Source: an uncultured Rivibacter sp. (lineage in GTDB: Bacteria > Pseudomonadota > Gammaproteobacteria > Burkholderiales > Burkholderiaceae). Taken from it: a DNA stretch of 64,000 bases. Where the stretch lies: assembly GCA_946480925.1 (NCBI GenBank), contig CAMLLU010000021.1:1-64000 (forward strand), written 5' to 3'. Below the pieces are notes generated by a model. That model worked only from the letters and a program-made list of their open reading frames with translations. It searched no databases and was not told where the DNA came from. The translations under genes and the position numbers were made by a program. Below are positions 17,183 to 26,100 of the stretch, piece after piece. Every line of letters starts with the position of its first letter. Position 1 is the stretch's first letter.

Positions 17183-17192
17183 TGTCATGACA
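17183..17192. promoter_or_regulatory. Putative GntR operator 2
   Basis: TGTCATGACA, a perfect 10-bp palindrome, 79 bp from the first site edge to edge and 81 bp before the binding-protein start. A TATATT hexamer at 17170-17175 just upstream could be the -10 element of the rightward promoter, although no good -35 partner is seen. Confidence 0.5.
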
Positions 17193-17273
17193 ACTGAAGT
17201 GCTTCAGCAGGTCAGACAAACACAAGGAAACGGGGCGCCAGCGCCCACGAGACCAACGAGACAGGAGACAACG

Positions 17274-18308
17274 ATGAGGCGAGATTTCTTGAAGACCGCG
17301 GCCGTGGCCGGCACCGGCATGTTGGGTGCCGGCGGCGCGTTCGCGCAGGCCGCGGCCGCCACTGGCTTGCGCGGCAACCCGAGCGACACCTACGTGATGA
17401 ACGTGATGGTCTCGGGCGTCGAGTACTGGTTCCCGGTCTACGAAATGATGAAGCAGCTCGGCCGCACGCTGGGCGTGAAGACGCGCTACAGCGGCACGCC
17501 CGAGTACGACGTGAACAAGCAGCTCGCGTCCTTCGAGCAGGAACTCGCGCGCAAGCCGGCGGGCATCCTGCTGCACCCCATGAACCCCGACCCGTTCATC
17601 GAGCCCATCAACCGCGCCGCGGCGATGGGCATTCCGGTGGTCACGTTCGCGGCCGACTCGCCGAACTCCAAGCGCGTGTCCTTCGTGACCTCCGACAACG
17701 ATCGCGAGGGTTCACAGGCGGCCGACGCCATTGCCGCGGCGCTGAACGGCAAGGGCGAATACGCGGTGCTCGAGAACCCGGGCCAGGACAACCACGACCG
17801 CCGCATCGCCGCCTTCGTCAACCGCATGAAGACCAAGCACCCGGGCATGAGGCTCGCGGGCCGCGCGGCCAGCAATCAAGACCCGAACAAGGCCTATCAG
17901 GCCACGTTGAGCATCGCGCAGGCCAATCCCAACCTGGGCGCCATCTTCATGCCCGAGGCCAACTCGGCGCTCGGTGCGGCGCAGGCCAAGCTCGAGACCA
18001 AGAAGAACATCCGCGTGATGTGCTGCGACGTGAACGCCAAGATCCTCGACATGATCAAGTCGGGCGACGTGTTCGGTGCCATCAACCCGAACCAGGGCAT
18101 GCAGGGTTTCATGGGCATGATGCTGCTGTTCCTCGCCAAGAACTCGCAGCTCATCGACCCGATGAACGACGCCAGGCGCAACGGCACCAACCCGATGGCG
18201 GTGCCCTTCCTCGACAACGGCCTGTCGGTGGTGAGCAAGGCCAACGCCGACGACTTCTACTGGGACAAGTACCTGAAGCGTCGCGGCACCAAGGGCATCG
18301 ACGAATGA
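17274..18308 (+). CDS. Sugar ABC transporter substrate-binding protein (ribose/RbsB type)
   Basis: A 344-residue periplasmic binding protein of the type I (Peripla_BP_4) class. The N terminus, MRRDFLKTAAVAGTGMLGAGG, is a twin-arginine-type signal with RRDFLK, so it may be exported folded through Tat. The mature part has YSGTPEYDVNKQLASFEQEL and MNPDPFIEPINRAAAMGIPV, typical ribose-family ligand-site segments. ATG 17274 is preceded by CAGGAGACAACG; an in-frame ATG at 17187 lies upstream but lacks a signal sequence. First gene of the rightward operon; followed by a REP-like element and then the ATPase gene. Confidence 0.9.
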   Translation: MRRDFLKTAAVAGTGMLGAGGAFAQAAAATGLRGNPSDTYVMNVMVSGVEYWFPVYEMMKQLGRTLGVKTRYSGTPEYDVNKQLASFEQELARKPAGILLHPMNPDPFIEPINRAAAMGIPVVTFAADSPNSKRVSFVTSDNDREGSQAADAIAAALNGKGEYAVLENPGQDNHDRRIAAFVNRMKTKHPGMRLAGRAASNQDPNKAYQATLSIAQANPNLGAIFMPEANSALGAAQAKLETKKNIRVMCCDVNAKILDMIKSGDVFGAINPNQGMQGFMGMMLLFLAKNSQLIDPMNDARRNGTNPMAVPFLDNGLSVVSKANADDFYWDKYLKRRGTKGIDE

Positions 18309-18359
18309 AGTCGTTCCGCCAGGCTGCGCTGGTGGCTTCTGAAATGCAGCCGCAGTTCA

Positions 18360-18451
18360 TTCACCGCGCAGGCGCAGAGGACGCGGAGGTCCGCAGAGAA
18401 GCCTCGTGTTTCTCCGCGGAATCTCTGCGCTCTCAGCGTCTCTGCGGTGAA
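18360..18451. repeat. REP-like palindromic element, copy B, inside the transporter operon
   Basis: Begins TTCACCGCGCAGGCGCAGAG and ends TCTCTGCGGTGAA; the ends are inverted repeats and the middle contains GTCCGCAGAGAAG and TCTCCGCGGA like copies A and C. It lies between the binding-protein stop and the ATPase start. Confidence 0.82.
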
Positions 18452-18486
18452 GGAAGTTTGCTGTCTTGTCGTTTGGAGCGGCCGGC

Positions 18487-20007
18487 ATGACGCCCTTGCT
18501 CGAGTTGCGCGGCATCACCAAGCACTTCGGCGCGTCACGAGCGCTCGCCGGGGTGCATTTCTCGCTGCGGCGCGCAGAGATCCACGCGCTGTGCGGCGAG
18601 AACGGCGCCGGCAAGTCCACGCTGATGAAGATCATCGACGGCATTCATCAGCCGGACGCCGGCGACGTGGTGCTCGACGGCGAGAAAGTGGCCATCGCCG
18701 GGCCGGCCCATGCCATGCGTCTGGGCATCGGCCTCGTGCACCAGGAGATCGCGCTGTGCGGTGACGCCACCGTGGCCGAGAACATCTTCATGTCCGAGCT
18801 CAACGGCAGCCGCCGTGCGTGGATGGACTACGCCAGCCTCAACGACCGCGCCGCGCGCGTGCTCGCCAGGCTCGGCTGCCAGCACATCGACCCGGCCTGC
18901 CGCGTCGAGGAACTGCCCATCTGCAGCCAGCAGCTGGTGGAGATCGCCAAGGCGTTGACGCTCGACTGCAAGGTGCTCATCCTCGACGAGCCCACCGCGG
19001 CGCTCACCGAGGTGGAATCGGCCGCGCTGTTCCGCGTGCTGCACGACCTCAAGGCGCAGGGCATCGGCATCATCTACATCAGCCACCGCATGGCCGAGAT
19101 CTTTGCGCACTGCGACCGCGCCACCGTGCTGCGCGATGGGCGCGACGTGTTCTGCGGCGAGATCGCGCAGCTCACGCCCGACGCCCTCGTGCGCGCCATG
19201 GTGGGGCGCGACCTGGGCCACTACTACCCGGCCAAGCAGGGCGAGCGTGTGCCCGCCGAGCCTTTGCTCGAGGTGCAGGACATCGCCGACGGCGAATGCG
19301 TGCACGGCATCTCGTTCGCGCTGAAGCGCGGCGAGGTGCTGGGCATTGCCGGCCTCATGGGCGCGGGCCGCACCGAACTGGCCGAAACGATGTGCGGGCT
19401 GCGCCGTGCACGCAGCGGCTCGGTGCGCCTGCAGGGCCGGGCGCTTTCGATCCGCAAGTACAGCGACGCACTACGGCACGGCATTGCCTACCTCAGCGAA
19501 GACCGCAAGGCCGCCGGTGTGTTTCTCGAAAAGTCGGTGGCGCAGAACATCTCGGCGATGGCGCTGCGCCGCGTGAGCTCGCGCTGGGGGTTGCTCAGGC
19601 AATCGGCCGAGCGCCGGCTGGCGCAGGAGCTGGGCGCACGGCTCAAACTCAAGTCCGACGGCGTGGCCTGCGAGGCCCAAAGCCTTTCGGGCGGCAACCA
19701 GCAGAAGGTGGCCATCGCCAAGCTGCTGGCCACCGAGCCCGCCGTGCTGCTGATGGACGAGCCCACGCGCGGCGTCGACGTGGGAGCCAAGTCCGAGATC
19801 CACCACATCCTGCGCGAGCTCGCGAACCAGGGCGTGGGTGTGATCGTCATTTCGTCGGAGCTGCCCGAAATCATCGGCCTGTGCGACCGCGCACTGGTGG
19901 TGCGCGAAGGCCGGCTCGCCGGCGAAGTGGCCGCCCATGACATGACCGAAGAGACGTTGCTGCGGCTCGCTTCCGGCCTGGAGCCAACGCAGAAGGAGTT
20001 GCATTGA
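18487..20007 (+). CDS. Sugar ABC transporter ATP-binding protein (RbsA/MglA type)
   Basis: Duplicated-domain ATPase of a CUT2 sugar importer, 506 residues. Domain 1 carries the Walker A GENGAGKSTL (around residue 39) and Walker B VLILDEPTAAL (around 164). Domain 2 has the usual degenerate Walker A GLMGAGRTEL (around 293), the signature SLSGGNQQKVAIAKLL (around 400) and LLMDEPTRGVDVG. The ATG at 18487 is preceded by GGAG at a spacing of eight; an in-frame TTG at 18466 is possible. The stop overlaps the permease ATG by one base (TGATG), so the subunits are translationally coupled. Confidence 0.92.
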   Translation: MTPLLELRGITKHFGASRALAGVHFSLRRAEIHALCGENGAGKSTLMKIIDGIHQPDAGDVVLDGEKVAIAGPAHAMRLGIGLVHQEIALCGDATVAENIFMSELNGSRRAWMDYASLNDRAARVLARLGCQHIDPACRVEELPICSQQLVEIAKALTLDCKVLILDEPTAALTEVESAALFRVLHDLKAQGIGIIYISHRMAEIFAHCDRATVLRDGRDVFCGEIAQLTPDALVRAMVGRDLGHYYPAKQGERVPAEPLLEVQDIADGECVHGISFALKRGEVLGIAGLMGAGRTELAETMCGLRRARSGSVRLQGRALSIRKYSDALRHGIAYLSEDRKAAGVFLEKSVAQNISAMALRRVSSRWGLLRQSAERRLAQELGARLKLKSDGVACEAQSLSGGNQQKVAIAKLLATEPAVLLMDEPTRGVDVGAKSEIHHILRELANQGVGVIVISSELPEIIGLCDRALVVREGRLAGEVAAHDMTEETLLRLASGLEPTQKELH

Positions 20008-21053
20008 TGTCGTCCAAGCTCGAACCCAGCAGCGGCATGGCAGGCGCCGCTGCATTGCCTGCGGCTGCTGCCGCCGTGCAGCGCACGCAAGCCGCGGCCA
20101 GGCCGCGCAACAAGCTCGCCAGCATGCGCGAGGCGGGGCTCATCCTCATCATCGCGGCGCTGTGCGTGGTGATGAGCTTCGCGTCGCCGCACTTCCTCAC
20201 GTGGGACAACGTGCGCGCCATGCTGCTGTCGTTCTCCATCGAGGGCATCGTCGTGGTGGGCATGACGGTGCTGCTCATCGTGGGCGGCATCGACCTTTCG
20301 GTGGGCTCGGTGGTGTGCCTGGCCATGGTGATCACCGGCAAGCTCTTTCTGCTGGGGCTGGACCCATGGACCTCGGGGCTCGTGGCCATTGCCTGCAGCG
20401 CGCTCATCGGCGCCATGATCGGCGGCTGCGTCACCGGCATCGGCCTGTCGCACTTCATCGCCTCGCTGGCCTTCATGGTCATCGTGCGCGGGTTGTGCTT
20501 CGCGCTCACGCAGGGCACGCCGCAGTCGCTGTTCTCGCTGCCGCCCGAGTTCAAGTTCATCGGGCAGGGCGCGGTGGGCGGCATCCCGGCGGTGATCATC
20601 ATCTTCGCGCTCATCGTCGCGGCGAGCGACTTCGCGCTGCGCCGCGCCACGCTCTTGCGCAAGGTGTTCTACACCGGCAGCAACGAGAAGGCGGCGCTGT
20701 ACTCGGGCATCCGCACCGGCCACGTGAAGTTCTGGGTCACGGTGCTGTGCGCCACGATGGCCGGGCTGGCCGGCGTCATCTACACCGCGCGCTTCGGCGC
20801 GGCCACGCCCACCTTCGGCATGGGCATGGAGCTCAACGTCATCGCGGCCGTGGTGATCGGGGGGGCCAGCCTCAAGGGCGGCTCGGGCACCGTGCTCGGC
20901 GCCGTGCTGGGCCTTGCGTTGCTGTCGGTGGTGACCAGCTCCCTCATCCTGCTCGACGTGTCGCCTTACTGGCAAGACGTGATCAAGGGCCTGATCCTCC
21001 TGGTCGCCGTCACGGTCGACCATCTCATGAACGTCAAGAAAGTCATCCGATGA
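20007..21053 (+). CDS. Sugar ABC transporter permease (RbsC type)
   Basis: Inner-membrane channel subunit of the CUT2 importer, 348 residues with about nine to ten predicted membrane helices after a cytoplasmic Ala-rich N terminus of some 35 residues. The family segments VGMTVLLIVGGIDLSVGSV (around 87) and the later NVIAAVVIGGASLKGGSGTV loop (around 280) are clear. AGAAGGAG precedes the ATG at 20007. The stop overlaps the start of the aldo/keto reductase gene (ATGA), tying uptake to metabolism. Confidence 0.92.
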   Translation: MSSKLEPSSGMAGAAALPAAAAAVQRTQAAARPRNKLASMREAGLILIIAALCVVMSFASPHFLTWDNVRAMLLSFSIEGIVVVGMTVLLIVGGIDLSVGSVVCLAMVITGKLFLLGLDPWTSGLVAIACSALIGAMIGGCVTGIGLSHFIASLAFMVIVRGLCFALTQGTPQSLFSLPPEFKFIGQGAVGGIPAVIIIFALIVAASDFALRRATLLRKVFYTGSNEKAALYSGIRTGHVKFWVTVLCATMAGLAGVIYTARFGAATPTFGMGMELNVIAAVVIGGASLKGGSGTVLGAVLGLALLSVVTSSLILLDVSPYWQDVIKGLILLVAVTVDHLMNVKKVIR

Positions 21054-22033
21054 GAACTACCAAACTGGGTGCCTCCGGCATCGAATGCGAAGACGTCGGC
21101 CTGGGCACCTGGGCCATGGGCGGCTGGATGTGGGGCGGGGCAGACGACGTAGCGGCCATCGAGGCCATTCGCGCCTCGCTCGATGCGGGCGTGTGCCTCA
21201 TCGACACCGCACCGGCCTACGGCCTGGGCCGTGCCGAAACGCTGGTGGGCACCGCGCTCGAGGGCCGGCGCCACCAGGCCGTCATCGCCACCAAGTGCGG
21301 CCTCGTGTGGCACACGCGCAAGGGCACGCACTTCTTCGACGAGGAAGGCCGGCCCGTCTACCGCCACCTGGGCCGCGAGTCGATCTTCCACGAGGTGGAG
21401 CAAAGCCTCACGCGCCTGAAGACCGACTACATCGACCTCTACATCACGCACTGGCAAGACGCCACCACGCCGGTGGCCGAGACGATGGATGCGCTGCTTT
21501 CGCTCAAGCGTGAAGGGAAGATCCGCGCCATCGGCGTGAGCAACGTCGATGCGCCCACGCTGGCCGAATACCTGAAGCACGGGCAGGTGGATGCGATCCA
21601 GGAACGCTACAGCCTCATCGACCGCGGCATCGAGGCGCAGCTCGTGCCGCTGTGCAAGCAGCACGACATCGCAGTGCTGGGCTATTCGTCGCTCGCGCTC
21701 GGCCTGCTCGCCGGGCCTATGGACGCACAGCGCCAGTTCAGCGGTGACGACCAGCGCAAGGACAACCCGCGCTTCTCGGCCGACAACCGCAGGAAGCTCA
21801 ACGCCTTCTTCACCGACATCGAGCAGGTGCGCGCCCGCCTGGGCTGCACCTTCGCGCAATTGATGATCGCCTGGACCACCGCCTACGGTAGCGCCACCGT
21901 GGCGCTGTGCGGCGCGCGCACGCCACAGCAGGCCATTGAAAACGCCGGGGCCGGCAAGGTGGTGCTGAGCCGCGGCGACCTCGCGCTCATCGACGGCGCG
22001 GCCGACCGCCACCTGGGCTCGCTGATGAGCTGA
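21050..22033 (+). CDS. Aldo/keto reductase
   Basis: A 327-residue cytosolic NAD(P)H-dependent reductase of the AKR superfamily (TIM barrel). The tetrad can be followed: the Asp/Tyr in LIDTAPAYGLGRAE (residues ~48-61), the Lys in VIATKCGLVW and the His in YITHWQDATTPV. The C-terminal cofactor part has LCGARTPQQAIENAG. The long frame upstream of 21050 is the shadow of the permease gene; the ATG at 21050 overlaps the permease stop. In the operon it would interconvert a sugar and its polyol, or an aldose and lactone, before phosphorylation by the divergent kinase. Substrate is unknown. Confidence 0.88.
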   Translation: MRTTKLGASGIECEDVGLGTWAMGGWMWGGADDVAAIEAIRASLDAGVCLIDTAPAYGLGRAETLVGTALEGRRHQAVIATKCGLVWHTRKGTHFFDEEGRPVYRHLGRESIFHEVEQSLTRLKTDYIDLYITHWQDATTPVAETMDALLSLKREGKIRAIGVSNVDAPTLAEYLKHGQVDAIQERYSLIDRGIEAQLVPLCKQHDIAVLGYSSLALGLLAGPMDAQRQFSGDDQRKDNPRFSADNRRKLNAFFTDIEQVRARLGCTFAQLMIAWTTAYGSATVALCGARTPQQAIENAGAGKVVLSRGDLALIDGAADRHLGSLMS

Positions 22034-22148
22034 CGGCCCGCCAACTCCCAACCCCCAACCACAACACGCACAAGCCGATGCGCTGGCCACCGAGGGCCGG
22101 TGCAGGGGCGAGTCCGCCCCTGAACTTCACGAACAAGGAGAGTTTCGA

Positions 22149-23006
22149 ATGCACAGCAGAAAACAGGCGAGGCTGAACCGCCTGCTCACCAACGGCCGCT
22201 GCCTCGACATCGCCGTGGACCACGGCGTGTGCAACGAGCCCGGCTTCCTTTCGGGCCTGGAAGACATGCCGCGTGTGATGGACCAGCTGGTGGCCGCAGG
22301 GCCCGACGCCATCCAGCTCAACTACGGCCAGGCCGACCTGCTGCAAAGCCGCCCGGGCCGGGAAAAGCCGGCGCTGGTGATGCGCGTGGACATGGGCAAC
22401 CCCTACAACGCCACGCGCCACCGGGTGATGTGGGCCGTGCTGCAGAACGAGCACGACCCAGTGCTGCCCGCGGTGCAGATGGACGCCGCCTGCGCGGTGA
22501 TCAACCTCTTCATGCTGCCCGACGAGCCCGACCTTTTTCGCCAGTGCGTGGCCAACATCGCGCGCGTGCGTGCCGACTGCGACCGCTACGGCATGCCGCT
22601 GATGATCGAGCCGCTGGTGATGGCGCCCAACAGCGAGCGCGGCGGCTACATGGTCGATGGCGACGCAGAAAAGATCGTCACGCTGGTGCGGCTGGCCCGC
22701 GAGATGGGCGCCGACATCGTAAAGGCCGACCCGACCAGCGACCCCCGCGACTTCCACCGCGTGGTGCAGGCCGCGCGCTGCCCGGTGCTCGTGCGCGGCG
22801 GCGGCAAGGAAGACCTGCAGCAGGTGTTCGCGCGCTCGCGCGTGCTGCTCGACCAGGGCGCCGTGGGCATGGTCTACGGCCGCAACGTCTACCAGCACCG
22901 CGACCCGTCGGCCGTGGTGCAGGCGCTCATGTCGATGATCCACCGCGGCGTGAGTGCCGAGGTGGCTTGGAACCTCTACGAATCGGCGAGCGCCCAGCGC
23001 GCCTAG
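22149..23006 (+). CDS. Class I fructose-bisphosphate aldolase-like (DhnA/LsrF type) aldolase
   Basis: A 285-residue Schiff-base aldolase of the DhnA group. The N-terminal phosphate-site segment LDIAVDHGVCNEP is at residues 19-31, and the probable Schiff-base lysine is in GADIVKADPTSD (around 192); VLVRGGGKEDL (around 215) forms the phosphate loop. AAGGAGAG lies upstream of the ATG. 115 bp separate it from the reductase gene. It likely splits the keto-sugar phosphate made by the kinase and the GlpD-like dehydrogenase into triose units. Relatives act on fructose bisphosphate, 2-amino-3,7-dideoxy sugars or phospho-AI-2, so the substrate stays open. Confidence 0.85.
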   Translation: MHSRKQARLNRLLTNGRCLDIAVDHGVCNEPGFLSGLEDMPRVMDQLVAAGPDAIQLNYGQADLLQSRPGREKPALVMRVDMGNPYNATRHRVMWAVLQNEHDPVLPAVQMDAACAVINLFMLPDEPDLFRQCVANIARVRADCDRYGMPLMIEPLVMAPNSERGGYMVDGDAEKIVTLVRLAREMGADIVKADPTSDPRDFHRVVQAARCPVLVRGGGKEDLQQVFARSRVLLDQGAVGMVYGRNVYQHRDPSAVVQALMSMIHRGVSAEVAWNLYESASAQRA

Positions 23007-23117
23007 CCGCTTGTTGAACGGCCCGGGGAGGAGGGCGCTTTCCTCCCGTTGAACACAAGAAAGCAGGACCGGCGGAGGTTGCCCGTCAGGCCGCGAACCA
23101 ATCAGGAGACCACGGTG

Positions 23118-26100
23118 ATGAAACGACTCAGGCATCTGTTCTCGGTGTTCGGGCTTCTTCTGGCCGCGCTGCTCAGCCACGCGGCCGTCACGGGCCAGAG
23201 CCCCATGGTCACGCTGCAGAACATGGCCACCGCCGTGACTGCGCTCGCGGCCGACTCGCTGGCCGTGCAAGGGCCCGGCCTCGGCAACCTCAGCTACACG
23301 CAGGCCGAGCTGTTCAAGCCGGTCTCCTGGATCCGGCGTGACGACCAAGGCGTGCCCGCCACCTACCCGGGCCGCAAGGCCTTCGGGCTGAACGTGGGGA
23401 TCATGCACAAGGGCTACTTCCTCACGCTGTTCGCGCCAGACAGCGGCCTGGGCCCCGGCGGCTTCCTGCTCTACGACGTGTCGAACCCGCGCGCCATCCA
23501 GCTCGTCAAGCGCATCTACGAGCCCGAAGGCCGCACGGCTGAATTCCGCGAGGCGCATTCGATGGGCGTCTCCACCATCGGTGGCAAGGACTGGATCGTC
23601 ATCGCCACCACCAAGGGCGTGGAGTTCTGGGACTTCACCGACGTCAACAACATCCAGCAAGTGAAGAAGCTGGCGCTGCCCACGGTCAACGCTGGCGACT
23701 ATGCCAACGTGAGCTGGCAGTTGTGGTGGCAGGCGCCGTATCTCTACGTCGCCTCGGCCAACCATGGCGTCTACATCGTCGATGCGCGCGACCCGGCCAA
23801 TGCCGTGCTGGCCGACCGCGGCGCCGGCAAGCCCAACCCCGTGCCCACGGGCGAGCTGGGCGGCTTTCGCGTGGGGCCCATCTTCACCATGGGCAACCAG
23901 ATGGTGCTCACCTCGATGGACAACACCGACGGTTTCGCGAGCCTCGACATCTCTGACCCGCTGAACCCCAAGGTGCTCGACACCGTGACGTCGAACCCCA
24001 ACTACTACGCCACCTGCTACGACGGCCACAAGCTCCATGCCTCGGTGCGCGGTGGGGGCGCCAGGATGTTCAGCTACGACCTGTCCGACCGCAGCCGCTT
24101 CGTGGCTGAAGACAACCGCCTCGTCATCGACGAGCAGCTGTACTGCGGCACGCAAGACCACTACGTCTTCCAGGGCGCGCAGATCCGTGTGCACAAGGTC
24201 GACGTGAGCAACCCGCTGCAGCACGTGGAAGTGGGCCGCGGCAGCCTCTTCGCCGACGGCACCGACGAGCAGTCGCATTCCGACCATGGCCAGGTCGCGC
24301 CCTTCGGCAACCTGCTGTTCATCGGCAACGACCACGGTTCCGGCAGCGGGTTCATGGTGCATTCCACCGCGCCGGACACCACCAAGCCGGTGGTGCGGCA
24401 GGTCTCGCCGGCCAATGGTGCCCGCGCGCAGGCGCTGAGTTCACGCATCGGCCTGGGCTTGAGCGACAGCATCCTCCCCGAGACGGTGAACGCCAGCACC
24501 TTCGTCGTGCGCCCCGTGGGCGGCAACACGCTGGCGGGTACCTACAGCGTGCAGCTGGGCATCATCAACTTCTCGCCCAGCCAGCCGCTGCAGGCCAACA
24601 CCACCTATGAAGTCTTCCTGCCCGCCGGCGGCGTGAAGGACTACGCGGGCAATGCACTGGGCACCGACTACCGCGCTACCTTCACCACCGGCACCGCGGT
24701 GGACATCGCGCTGGCCCACCACTGGAGCCTGGCCAAGACGCTGGCCGACCCGGTGAGTGGCAACGACGGCACGCCGACCGCGAACGACGCGTTCGACAGC
24801 ATCGGCCTCAACTTCGCGCAACGCACCGGCGGCGTTGCGCTGAAGGACGACACCGTGGCTTCGGTGCTCGCGGGCACTGCGTCACTGAGCTTCTACATGA
24901 AGACCACGCAGGTGGGTACCGCCCAGCCGTGGACGGCGCCCGGTGTCTTCGGGCGTGACCAGGCGAGCGGTGCCGACGACGTGTTCTGGGGCTGGATCGA
25001 CAACACCGGCCGCCTCAACCTGTCGGTGGGCGATGCCAACACCGGCAACCCCGGCACCAAGTCGCCCAACCCGGTGAACGATGGCAACTGGCACCACGTG
25101 GTGCTGACCCGCGACGCGGCCTCGGGCGCGCAGGCCATGTACATCGACGGCGTGAAGACCGGCACCACCGGCCGCACTGGCGCACTGGGCCTGCGGAACA
25201 AGTTCCAGATGCTCGGGCAGATCCAGGGCAATGCGGACTTCTTCAAGGGCACGCTGGCCGACGTGCGCGTCTACAACCGCGTGCTCGCCGACAGCGACGT
25301 GGCCGCGCTGCGTGCGCTGCCCATCGTGGGCGACCCCGGCATCGGCAGCGGGCCCACGCTGGTGAACGGCCAGCTCGTGTTCAACCCCACGGTGCTGGGC
25401 GGCACGGCGCAGTACAGCTGGAACTTCGGCGACGGCTCGCGCACTTCATTCGCGAGCCAGCCGCGCACCAGCTACAACTACACGCGCCCCGGCCACTACA
25501 GCGTGACGCTCACCGTGCGCAATGCCGACGGGCTGGAGAGCTACTACAGCTTCAACGTCACCGTGATCAACCCGGTGACCGCCACCGCGCCCACGCACAC
25601 CGGCAACATCACGGGCGATGCCAGCAACGTCTACAGCCTCGACCCCGACGCCGGCACGGTGACCTCGCTCGATGCGACGACGCTGGCCAAGCGCTGGGAA
25701 GTGCGCGTGGGCCGCGAGCCGCGTACGCTGGCCGTGGGGCCTGATGGCCGCATCTGGGTGACGGTGCAAGACGAAGACAAGCTCGTGGCGCTGAACGCGG
25801 CCGATGGCAGCGTGTCGGCCACCGTGTCGCTGGCCTACGGCAGCGGGCCCTACGGCGTGGTGTTCACGCCCGACCGAACCAAGGGCCTGCTCACGCTGGA
25901 GCACAAGTCGGTGCTGCAGAGCTTCGACCCGGCCAACGGTGCCATCACCGGCACGCTGGCGCTCACGGGCGCTCTGCGCGGCATCGCGGTGAGCCACGAC
26001 TCGCAGGCGGCCTACGTCACGCGATTCAAGTCCGCCATGAGCGGCGGCCAGCTGCACAAGGTGAACCTGCAGGGCTTCACGAGCGCGGCCACCATCGCGC

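Noticed and set aside
21987..24362. 791-residue minus-strand frame
   Set aside because: Spans the aldolase gene and the start of the cytochrome gene in antisense with no domain features.
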